Shown piece by piece: positions 56,819 through 64,000 of a stretch of DNA of 64,000 nt. Every line of letters begins with the position of its first letter. Position 1 is the first letter of the stretch. The stretch lies in contig NZ_BAABKE010000003.1 of the NCBI RefSeq assembly GCF_039543665.1, positions 186,001 to 250,000 on the forward strand, read 5' to 3'. A program made the translations under genes and the position numbers. The stretch is from Wohlfahrtiimonas larvae. GTDB lineage: Bacteria > Pseudomonadota > Gammaproteobacteria > Cardiobacteriales > Wohlfahrtiimonadaceae. The notes under the pieces are model-generated. The model was given only the letters and a program-made list of their open reading frames with translations. It was not told the DNA's origin and did not search any database.

Positions 56819-57706
56819 TTATTTAGACCCCATATATTTAATATATGTAGCCACTGCATCAATCTCTGTTTCAGACATACGTTCTGCAATATCTCGCATC
56901 ATACCAGCGGGATCATTGGTACGCTTAGCATTCTTAAAGTTTTCTAATTGATTGACCAAATATTCATAGTTTTGGCCAGCAACAGCAGGGTAAGCAGCAG
57001 GGCCATTACCTGAACCTGATGGACTATGGCAAGCCGCACATGCAGGAATACGTTTATTCATATCACCGCCAAAATAGATTTGCTCACCGCGCACGATTAA
57101 AGCTTCTGCTTTAGCTTGGTCAACATCTACCTGTTTGACAGCATCCTCTGCTTTACGAACATTTCCTTTTGCTGTTCTCACTGCTCTTGGTGCTGATTTT
57201 GCTTCTTTCTGTAGCGCTGAATTTTCAGGGTCTGCTTTTAGCTGATCCTTGATAGATTGTTCTTTCGCTTCTGCCTCAGCTAATTCCGCTTTCGCAGTTT
57301 CTATTGCCGCAGCGGCAGCTTGACGTTTAGCATCAAAATCAGCATCTAATTTATAGTAAGTTGCTGGTTGTTGGCTATAATAAGCAGCAACATTTGCGAT
57401 ATCTTGATCAGATAACAAACCTGCTTGAGGACTCATAGTCATTTCAAAACGTGAACCTGATGCATCCTTAGATTCTTTCAATGCATGCAACTGAACACTT
57501 AAATAATTGGCGCCTTGTCCACCTAATTTTGCTTGATTTGGTAATGCAGCAACGCCTTCACCAAAAACACCATGACACGCAGCACATTGTGTTTCAACAA
57601 TTTTTTTTGCTTCTTCAGGATTACCAACTAAAGTTTGAGCACTAGAAAAAGCCATTGAAAGCCCCAAAGCTCCAAGTGCTAATAATAAACGATTATGAGA
57701 CAGCAC
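56819..57706 (-). CDS. Dihaem cytochrome c4-like protein with coiled-coil insert
   Basis: Periplasmic electron carrier of 295 residues. Two haem sites, CAACH at 41-45 and 223-227, each lie in a class I cytochrome domain. Residues of about 120-205 between them are rich in Ala, Glu and Lys and predict a long helix or coiled coil. Ordinary cytochrome c4 is about 200 residues and lacks this. It starts at GTG with AGGAG 7 bases upstream. It is co-transcribed with dsbA and probably feeds a terminal oxidase. Confidence 0.88.
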   Translation of the reverse strand: MLSHNRLLLALGALGLSMAFSSAQTLVGNPEEAKKIVETQCAACHGVFGEGVAALPNQAKLGGQGANYLSVQLHALKESKDASGSRFEMTMSPQAGLLSDQDIANVAAYYSQQPATYYKLDADFDAKRQAAAAAIETAKAELAEAEAKEQSIKDQLKADPENSALQKEAKSAPRAVRTAKGNVRKAEDAVKQVDVDQAKAEALIVRGEQIYFGGDMNKRIPACAACHSPSGSGNGPAAYPAVAGQNYEYLVNQLENFKNAKRTNDPAGMMRDIAERMSETEIDAVATYIKYMGSK

Positions 57707-57855
57707 AATAATTCTCCTACACGATTTTTTCTGTCATTAATAATTAAAAATATCGCTTATTCTAATACAAAAGGGAAATAAATGTTATATATTTTGCCTT
57801 AATCATGAAGCAAGTCAATTAATGCCTTTTCCCTTATGCGATATAAATCATCAAC

Positions 57856-58446
57856 TTAATTATTTTTTTCTTTGGCTAACTCTGCTTCATAAGCATCCCA
57901 AGCAGCCCACTCATCCGCATTATCAACAACCTCTTGTGGATCAATCAATAAATAAACCCAGCGTTCATCCATCAACTTTTCAATTTCCACCAAACGCAAA
58001 GCATTTTCTTTAGGAATCAATGGATAATCAAAACCATCGCGATCATTACGACAAATTGCAAGCTGGCCATTGCCCAGTTGTTTTCTCTGCTCTGCTGTCA
58101 CGCTCACATAACGAATTTTTTTACCATCTGAACTAAAGTTAAATTGATCATTTGCCTCCGCAACATTTACCCTCTTTTGATCAATAATTCTCCTAGCTTC
58201 TATACGTAAAGCCTTGCGCCGTTGCTTTAAACTAACTTCATGATTAGATTCTTGAGATTTTGCTTTTTGAGCTTTTTCACTGGCAAGAATCGCATCCTGC
58301 TGAGCTTTCTTTTCTGCATCTAACTTCGCTTTTACATCCTTATCACGATAAGACTGGTGCTTAGTTTTCTTTTTCTCCTGCTCTACTTTTTTCGCACGAT
58401 CTTCAGAAACCACACCTGCTTTTAAAAGTTGATCACGCAATGACAC
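57856..58446 (-). CDS. DUF2058 (YaiL-like) nucleic-acid-associated protein
   Basis: Cytoplasmic protein of 196 residues. The start SLRDQLLKAGVVSEDRAKKV and the following Lys/Gln/Ala-rich helix are typical of DUF2058, annotated as YaiL nucleoprotein in E. coli; biochemical function is unclear. It starts at a GTG with GAGGG upstream. It is 22 bases after serA, the third gene of a thrC-serA unit. Confidence 0.85.
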   Translation of the reverse strand: MSLRDQLLKAGVVSEDRAKKVEQEKKKTKHQSYRDKDVKAKLDAEKKAQQDAILASEKAQKAKSQESNHEVSLKQRRKALRIEARRIIDQKRVNVAEANDQFNFSSDGKKIRYVSVTAEQRKQLGNGQLAICRNDRDGFDYPLIPKENALRLVEIEKLMDERWVYLLIDPQEVVDNADEWAAWDAYEAELAKEKNN

Positions 58447-58468
58447 GATTCTTCCCTCTTACATCAAA

Positions 58469-59695
58469 TTAAAATAACAAACGGCAACGAATTGTACCTT
58501 CAACATTTTGCATTTCTTTATGCAAAGACTCTGCATCTTTTTCAGATGATTTAACATCTAAAACAACATAACCAATATCTCCTGCTGTTTGTAAATACTG
58601 AGCATCAATATTCATTTCATAATTAGATACCAAGTTATTCATTGTTCGTAAGATACCAGGAACATTACGATGAATATGCAAAATACGATGACTTTCTGGA
58701 TTTACTGGCAATGATACTTCAGGGAAGTTTACAGCACTTACAGTTGAGCCATTGTCTGAATATTTAGCTAATTTAACCGCAACTTCGCCTGCAATATTTT
58801 CTTGAGCCTCCATTGTGGAACCACCAATATGTGGCGTCAAAATAACATTTTTAAAGCCACGCAATGCTGAAACAAATTCATCCTGGTTAGATTTTGGTTC
58901 AGTTGGGAAAACATCTATAGCAGCCCCAGACAAATGCTTAGATTCAATCGCATCAGCCAATGCATCAATATCAACAACGCTACCACGAGATGCATTGATT
59001 AAAACAGCACCTTTTTTCATGAGCTTAATATTTTCGCGGCTCATCAAATTTTTAGTTGACGCATCTTCTGGCACATGGCAAGTTACTAAATCTGAAATTT
59101 CTAACAACTTCTTTAAATCCACAGCTTCAGCATTACCTAAAGATAACTTCGTTTCAGTATCATGAAAGACGACATGCATACCAAAATTTTCAGCCAAAAT
59201 ACCAACTTGTGTACCAATATGACCATACCCAATGATTCCTAAAGTTTTATTACGCACTTCATGAGAACCTGTAGCTGATTTCAACCAACCACCCTCATGA
59301 CATACCGCATTTTTTTCAGGAATACCACGCATTAACATGATCATTTCTGCAATCACTAATTCAGCAACAGAACGAGTATTAGAATAAGGTGCATTAAAAA
59401 CAGGAATTGCTCGAATGCGAGCTTCTTCTAAATCTACTTGATTTGTACCGATACAAAAACAACCGATTGCCATTAACTTTGGTGCTTTATCAAACACTTC
59501 TTTCGTTAAACGCGTTCGGGAGCGAATCCCAACAATATGTGCATCTTTCAGTGCTTCTGTTAACTCTTCACCTTCTAACGCTTTTGTATACGAAACGATA
59601 TTGGTGTAACCAGATTTATTCAAACACTCAACGGCAGAAGGATGAATTCCTTCTAATAAAACAATCTTGATCTTCTCTTTTGCAAGTGAATACAT
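58469..59695 (-). CDS. serA: D-3-phosphoglycerate dehydrogenase
   Basis: First step of serine synthesis from 3-phosphoglycerate, 408 residues, close to E. coli SerA. The NAD motif is LGIIGYGHIGTQVG, the catalytic His lies in LTPHIGGST, and the C-terminal ACT domain (about 335-408) allows serine feedback. AGGA precedes the ATG. It lies 17 bases after thrC. Confidence 0.97.
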   Translation of the reverse strand: MYSLAKEKIKIVLLEGIHPSAVECLNKSGYTNIVSYTKALEGEELTEALKDAHIVGIRSRTRLTKEVFDKAPKLMAIGCFCIGTNQVDLEEARIRAIPVFNAPYSNTRSVAELVIAEMIMLMRGIPEKNAVCHEGGWLKSATGSHEVRNKTLGIIGYGHIGTQVGILAENFGMHVVFHDTETKLSLGNAEAVDLKKLLEISDLVTCHVPEDASTKNLMSRENIKLMKKGAVLINASRGSVVDIDALADAIESKHLSGAAIDVFPTEPKSNQDEFVSALRGFKNVILTPHIGGSTMEAQENIAGEVAVKLAKYSDNGSTVSAVNFPEVSLPVNPESHRILHIHRNVPGILRTMNNLVSNYEMNIDAQYLQTAGDIGYVVLDVKSSEKDAESLHKEMQNVEGTIRCRLLF

Positions 59696-59712
59696 TTAAG
59701 TTTCCTGTCCTT

Positions 59713-61113
59713 TTAGCTTAATTGCTTAACAATATATTGTTTCAATAAGTCGACATCCACAGGTAATACATCAAAACGCTGCGGCAATGCCTCAATATTC
59801 GCGTAATCAGCCACTCGCTCAGGCTCAAAGCCAAGCGCCTCCTTGACTGTTTCAGCAAATTTGATAGGTTTAGCAGTCTCTAAATACAATTGAGGAATAC
59901 CTTCATCCTTATATTGAGCTGCAACAAAAATACCATCCGCTGTATGTGGATCAACCACTACATTGAACGCATCATACACCTTACGAATCGTTTCGACTCG
60001 ATTTTCATGCAAACTTTGGCCTGATTCAATTCCCCAAGATTGACGCTCTTGCCAAATAGAATCTTTCGTTAAATCAAAATAACCTTGCTCATCAATTTGT
60101 TGCCATAATTGGCGAGTTTTCTCCGCGCCTAATAACAAATAGATAAAACGTTCAAAGTTACTTGCTTTTGCAATATCCATCGATGGGCTTGACGTTAAAT
60201 GAACATCCTTTGAAGCACGCGGACGATAAATACCTGTTTTAAAGAATTCATCCAAAACATTATTTTCATTCGTAGCCAAAATTAATTTACGAATCGGCAA
60301 TCCCATCGCTCGTGCATAAATACCTGCAAAAATATTACCAAAGTTGCCTGATGGAATGACAAAATCAACAGGCTCTCCCACTTCTTTCACAGCAGCCAAG
60401 TAAGCTTTAAAGTAATAAACAATCTGCGCTAAAATTCTTGCCCAATTAATAGAGTTAACTGCGCCCAATGCATTTTTAGTTTTATATTCAGCATCATTAT
60501 TCAGTGCCTTCACTAAATCCTGGCAATCATCAAAAACGCCATCCACTGCTAAGTTAAAAATGTTTGCATCCTGCACTGAATACATTTGTGCCGTTTGAAA
60601 TGGGCTCATACGACCATTTGGGCTTAACATGAATACATTAATTCTTGGTTTACCACGCATGGCATGAATTGCACTTGAACCTGTATCACCAGATGTTGCG
60701 CCCACAATATTCAAATGCTGATTTTTTTTCTCTAATAAATAAGGGAATAACTCCCCTAAGAATTGCATCGCCATATCTTTAAAGGCAAATGTTGGACCAT
60801 TCGATAACCCAACGACATAATCCTCATTTAAAGCAGAAAGCGAAACAATCTCTTCAATGCCAAATTTTTCTTCAGTATATGCTGCATTGATAATTTTTCT
60901 TAAATCTTCTGCCGGAATATCTTTTGCAAATAAAGAAATCACATTAAAAGCTAAATCTGTATAACTTAGGCCTTGCCATTCCTTCAATATTTTCTGATCA
61001 ACTTTTGGCATATTTTTAGGCATCGCCAAACCGCCATCTGTTGCTAATCCACCTAGCACAACATCAGAAAAATCTAAATGTTGGCTCTCCCCTCTTGTGC
61101 TCACAAATTGCAT
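59713..61113 (-). CDS. thrC: Threonine synthase
   Basis: PLP enzyme converting phosphohomoserine to threonine, 466 residues. The N-terminus MQFVSTRGE matches the Pseudomonas-type long ThrC, so the ATG at 61113 is preferred over 61125. The PLP lysine is Lys112 in TFAFKDMAMQF, and SGNFGNIFAG binds phosphate. It heads a thrC-serA unit; homoserine dehydrogenase and kinase are not adjacent. Confidence 0.96.
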   Translation of the reverse strand: MQFVSTRGESQHLDFSDVVLGGLATDGGLAMPKNMPKVDQKILKEWQGLSYTDLAFNVISLFAKDIPAEDLRKIINAAYTEEKFGIEEIVSLSALNEDYVVGLSNGPTFAFKDMAMQFLGELFPYLLEKKNQHLNIVGATSGDTGSSAIHAMRGKPRINVFMLSPNGRMSPFQTAQMYSVQDANIFNLAVDGVFDDCQDLVKALNNDAEYKTKNALGAVNSINWARILAQIVYYFKAYLAAVKEVGEPVDFVIPSGNFGNIFAGIYARAMGLPIRKLILATNENNVLDEFFKTGIYRPRASKDVHLTSSPSMDIAKASNFERFIYLLLGAEKTRQLWQQIDEQGYFDLTKDSIWQERQSWGIESGQSLHENRVETIRKVYDAFNVVVDPHTADGIFVAAQYKDEGIPQLYLETAKPIKFAETVKEALGFEPERVADYANIEALPQRFDVLPVDVDLLKQYIVKQLS

Positions 61114-61207
61114 GATATTTTCCATTCAAAGCTAATAAATAAAGAATGGGATTGATTAAAGCACATAAAGAAGAGAATCATCAAGATCAACTGTTAAAAA
61201 TAAAATT

Positions 61208-62002
61208 TTAAATTTCATATGGATCTAACAAAATATAATCAATAATCTCAGCAGATTGATCATTAATAATCACAGTTGCAAATAACTGACTTTGATCTTG
61301 AGGGGAAAAATAACGTATAGGTAACCATTTAAATTGTTGATCAGCCAACTGATGCTTTTGAATAATGGCATCTGCTTTTAATTTTGCATCCTCATTTTTA
61401 GCAAAATACTCATAACCTTTTGCCATCTTAAGAACTTTTTTAATATTTTCTCCTTGATAAGGTACATAATAAGTCGGATTTTTTGAGATATCCAATCCAA
61501 AAACAGCATCATTATTCACTTCTATTCGCTTTTCTTCATCTGGCACAGTTGTTTCTAAATCCACAATTGCCATTTGAACACCTCTTAATAAAGGCAGTGC
61601 ACTGAATAACCCTGATTCTGGTAATTTTGATCGATCAATATCTTGATCGACAACCATCTCAAAACGATCGGTATCAAATACAATATAAACAGGACGAGAA
61701 ATTGATACTGTCCAAGCTCCCCATGAAAAAAATGCTAACTGGCAAAGTGTAATAACAGAAATATCTAGAAGTTTCTCTTTATAGCTTTTATATGCTTTAT
61801 AAGATAAAGCTACACATAATGGTCCAACACCAAGATCCAGTATTACAATCATAAATATTAATTTATAACCTCCTAATTCTGATGCCCAAATATCTGGATA
61901 CCATAAACTCACGATAAAAAAAGATAATCCACCAATTAAGACAAAACTAAAAATAAAGTGATAAATAAAAGCTTTTAAATTAAATATTTGAGAGAATTTC
62001 AT
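61208..62002 (-). CDS. TfpX/TfpZ-like type IV pilin accessory protein
   Basis: Inner-membrane protein of 264 residues. Three N-terminal helices lie at about 11-32, 45-68 and 78-98, including GGLSFFIVSLWYPDIW and ILDLGVGPLC. The family stretch RPVYIVFDTDRFEMV leads into a periplasmic domain. TfpX/TfpZ proteins act with specific pilins in Pseudomonas. No pilin gene lies next to it here, so its partner must be elsewhere. Confidence 0.8.
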   Translation of the reverse strand: MKFSQIFNLKAFIYHFIFSFVLIGGLSFFIVSLWYPDIWASELGGYKLIFMIVILDLGVGPLCVALSYKAYKSYKEKLLDISVITLCQLAFFSWGAWTVSISRPVYIVFDTDRFEMVVDQDIDRSKLPESGLFSALPLLRGVQMAIVDLETTVPDEEKRIEVNNDAVFGLDISKNPTYYVPYQGENIKKVLKMAKGYEYFAKNEDAKLKADAIIQKHQLADQQFKWLPIRYFSPQDQSQLFATVIINDQSAEIIDYILLDPYEI

Positions 62003-62199
62003 GGTTATTTGTAAGTTTCTTTTTAATGACTAGATTTTATAATTATACAATAATTAAAGTTTTCTGCTCTTATACAATATACATTCATGCATCGCAACAA
62101 AATTGCTTAAAAATAAAATTTTTGAATTTTTCTTGCATTTAATGAGAATTCAATAATAGAATCGAACAGTTTGTAATATTATTACGCAGGGGAAAATAC

Positions 62200-63486
62200 A
62201 TGAGTCACAATACATACAATCCTTTTATACATGCTCAACAACAATTTGATCATGTTGCCCAAACATTAGAACTAGATGATGGCATGAAGGACCTTCTTCG
62301 ATCACCAATGAAAGAAATCCACTTCTCTATTCCTGTTAAAATGGATGATGGCACTACTCGTGTCTTTAAAGGATTTCGCATGAAACATAACGAAGCGTTA
62401 GGGCCAGCAAAAGGCGGCTTACGCTTTCACCCACACGAAAGTGCAGATACAGTCAGAGCACTCTCAATGTGGATGACATGGAAATGTGCAGTTGTTGGAT
62501 TACCATTAGGCGGAGGAAAAGGCGGCGTTATTTGCGACCCTCAAACCCTATCATTAGGCGAGCAAGAAAGAATTTGTCGCGGCTTCATTAGACAAATGCA
62601 TCAATTACTCGGCCCCAATACTGATGTTCCTGCACCAGATGTAATGACTAACGGGCAACACATGATTTGGATGCTAGATGAATATGAAACCATCACAGGC
62701 GGGCATTATCCTGGAATGATTACAGGCAAGCCTGTAAATTTAGGTGGCTCTCAAGGCCGAACAGAAGCAACAGGTTACGGCGTAATTTATACACTAGAAG
62801 CACTGTTAGCTAAAAAGAAATTAAACATTAAAGAAACCACTGCTAGCATCCAAGGCTTTGGGAATGTCGCACAATATGCTGCTGAACTATATACACAATT
62901 AGGTGGCAAAGTTGTCGCAATATCTTGCTGGCATCAAAAAGATCAAAAAAGCTATACCATCCTTCATCCAGAAGGTTTAAATATTGCTGCACTAGTCAAT
63001 ATCAAAGATAAATTTGGTAGCATCGATTTAGACAAAGCCAAAGCTTTAGGGTATGAAATCACTAATGGTGAAGCTTGGCTATACCAAGAGGTTGATATTT
63101 TAATCCCTGCTGCATTAGAAAATCAAATTACCGCTGAATCAGTACCGCAATTATCATCTAAAGTTAAAATTATTTGCGAAGGCGCTAATGGACCAACAGC
63201 CCATGAAGCAGACGCCCTATTATTTGAAAAAGGTATTACATTTATCCCTGATTTTCTATGTAATGCAGGTGGTGTAACGTGCAGTTATTTTGAACAAATC
63301 CAAGGCAATACAAATTTTTATTGGGAAAAAGATGAGGTTCTAACCAAACTTAACCTCATGATGGTCAACGCATTTGAACGTGTCTATGCACTAGCAGAAG
63401 AAAAAAATATTGATATGCGTGATGCAGCTTATACAATTGCAATTCAACGCGTTAAAGATGCTGTACAACTACGTGGTTGGGCATAA
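62200..63486 (+). CDS. gdhA: Glutamate dehydrogenase (Glu/Leu/Phe/Val family)
   Basis: Interconverts glutamate with 2-oxoglutarate and ammonia, 428 residues. The glutamate-site motif GPAKGGLRFHP and catalytic Lys region LPLGGGKGG are present, with the dinucleotide motif GFGNVA. The length and sequence resemble NAD-type RocG/GudB enzymes, which usually degrade glutamate. AGGGG precedes the ATG. It fits the glutamate-uptake genes at the other end of the window. Confidence 0.95.
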   Translation: MSHNTYNPFIHAQQQFDHVAQTLELDDGMKDLLRSPMKEIHFSIPVKMDDGTTRVFKGFRMKHNEALGPAKGGLRFHPHESADTVRALSMWMTWKCAVVGLPLGGGKGGVICDPQTLSLGEQERICRGFIRQMHQLLGPNTDVPAPDVMTNGQHMIWMLDEYETITGGHYPGMITGKPVNLGGSQGRTEATGYGVIYTLEALLAKKKLNIKETTASIQGFGNVAQYAAELYTQLGGKVVAISCWHQKDQKSYTILHPEGLNIAALVNIKDKFGSIDLDKAKALGYEITNGEAWLYQEVDILIPAALENQITAESVPQLSSKVKIICEGANGPTAHEADALLFEKGITFIPDFLCNAGGVTCSYFEQIQGNTNFYWEKDEVLTKLNLMMVNAFERVYALAEEKNIDMRDAAYTIAIQRVKDAVQLRGWA

Positions 63487-63501
63487 TATCCATCCCATTA
63501 C

Positions 63502-63532
63502 AATCCCATTGAACTAATCAATGGGATTTTTA
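63502..63532 (+). terminator. Terminator between gdhA and the MFS gene
   Basis: AATCCCATTGA (63502-63512) pairs with TCAATGGGATT (63518-63528) around five bases, and more T residues follow. It serves gdhA and possibly the convergent MFS gene. Confidence 0.9.
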
Positions 63533-63536
63533 CTGC

Positions 63537-64000
63537 TCACGACTTATTACGATTAGCCATATTATCGCCATCTGTTTTATGTAAAATAACAAAAATAAAT
63601 GTCGCAAAGAATGTAAATATCCCCATAACAATCATCGTAGCCTGAAATGGCTCTGTTTCAGATGCAAATATTGCAACGGGTGAATCTGCAAAAACATTCA
63701 TAAATATTGCTGCAAATGCTATTGCCAATGTCATAGATAACTGCTGAAATACAACCATCAAACTATTACCACTACTTACATTATCATCTGTTAAATCAGC
63801 CACTGTTAAAGTATTCATAGCACTAAATTGGATTGAATTAAAAAAACCTAACATAAACAATAGAACCATTAAAACAGAAATGTGTACTATTGGGGCCACA
63901 AATCCCATGATGATGATAATTATGCTAACCATAAGTGTATTAATGATCAACACACTCTTATAACCATACCAACGCATAATGGTTGTCACCATCGGCTTAT
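63537..64000 (-). CDS. MFS transporter, C-terminal fragment cut by the window end
   Basis: The open frame continues past base 64000, so only about 154 C-terminal residues are seen. It has four or five hydrophobic segments and the cytoplasmic-loop-like stretch MRWYGYKSVL. The phrase NTLTVADLTDDNVSSGNSLM resembles DHA2/EmrB-type multidrug exporters. The N-terminus and substrate are unknown. Confidence 0.75.
   Translation of the reverse strand, partial: KPMVTTIMRWYGYKSVLIINTLMVSIIIIIMGFVAPIVHISVLMVLLFMLGFFNSIQFSAMNTLTVADLTDDNVSSGNSLMVVFQQLSMTLAIAFAAIFMNVFADSPVAIFASETEPFQATMIVMGIFTFFATFIFVILHKTDGDNMANRNKS

Overview
The window is a gene-dense, AT-rich stretch of a gammaproteobacterial chromosome. 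The evidence for that group is the block order aroQ-accB-accC, accD-folC-dedD-cvpA and lgt-thyA-rnhA-dnaQ, a cytochrome c4/dsbA pair, ubiG with a YciK-type reductase, RluA and RluF, and a Fur-box TonB receptor. The low GC content and the heavy investment in amino-acid and peptide uptake would suit an asaccharolytic, animal-associated lineage such as the Cardiobacteriales, but this placement is inference and was not tested. No tRNA, rRNA, CRISPR array, insertion sequence, phage or defence island was seen.

Layout. 1-8.6 kb: glutamate and amino-acid handling (gltS, a LysR regulator, a DadA-like oxidase, a MarR regulator divergent from guaD, a DAACS carrier, a RidA protein), then a tandem pair of small secreted LprI-like proteins. 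8.6-13.2 kb: carAB behind a promoter and a leader terminator. 13.3-20.4 kb: a complete oligopeptide ABC transporter with two consecutive binding proteins. 20.6-24.7 kb: two overlapping secreted Sel1-repeat genes, a DODA-type dioxygenase and a small anchored protein. 24.9-28.9 kb: pepT with an AbgT transporter, and a short-chain dehydrogenase. 29.1-30.3 kb: a secreted MORN-type protein. 30.4-36.9 kb: a minus-strand run of rluA, rarD, a Na+/H+ antiporter, an unknown protein, an aromatic amino-acid carrier and a lipoprotein lytic transglycosylase.

37.2-39.5 kb: aroQ-accB-accC. 39.7-42.0 kb: a TonB receptor with a Fur box. 42.1-43.0 kb: an Fe-S assembly pair (sufU-like, sufT-like). 43.2-48.2 kb: accD-folC-dedD-cvpA-ubiG-yciK. 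48.3-51.0 kb: two M16 peptidase-family proteins. 51.2-53.2 kb: rluF and rhlE. 53.3-56.0 kb: lgt-thyA-rnhA-dnaQ. 56.1-57.7 kb: cytochrome c and dsbA. 57.9-61.1 kb: thrC-serA-yaiL-like. 61.2-64.0 kb: a TfpX/TfpZ-like pilin accessory protein, a glutamate dehydrogenase and a truncated MFS gene.

Working together, peptides brought in by Opp and AbgT and cut by PepT, plus glutamate and aromatic amino acids brought in by dedicated carriers, would feed glutamate dehydrogenase and the amino-acid oxidase, while carAB, thyA and folC serve nucleotide and folate needs. Most of the window is ordinary housekeeping sequence. The signals most worth checking are the carAB leader attenuator, the coiled-coil insert in the dihaem cytochrome, the tandem LprI-like genes, the overlapping Sel1 genes and an unrecognised 300-residue protein. 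I found no convincing new multi-gene system.
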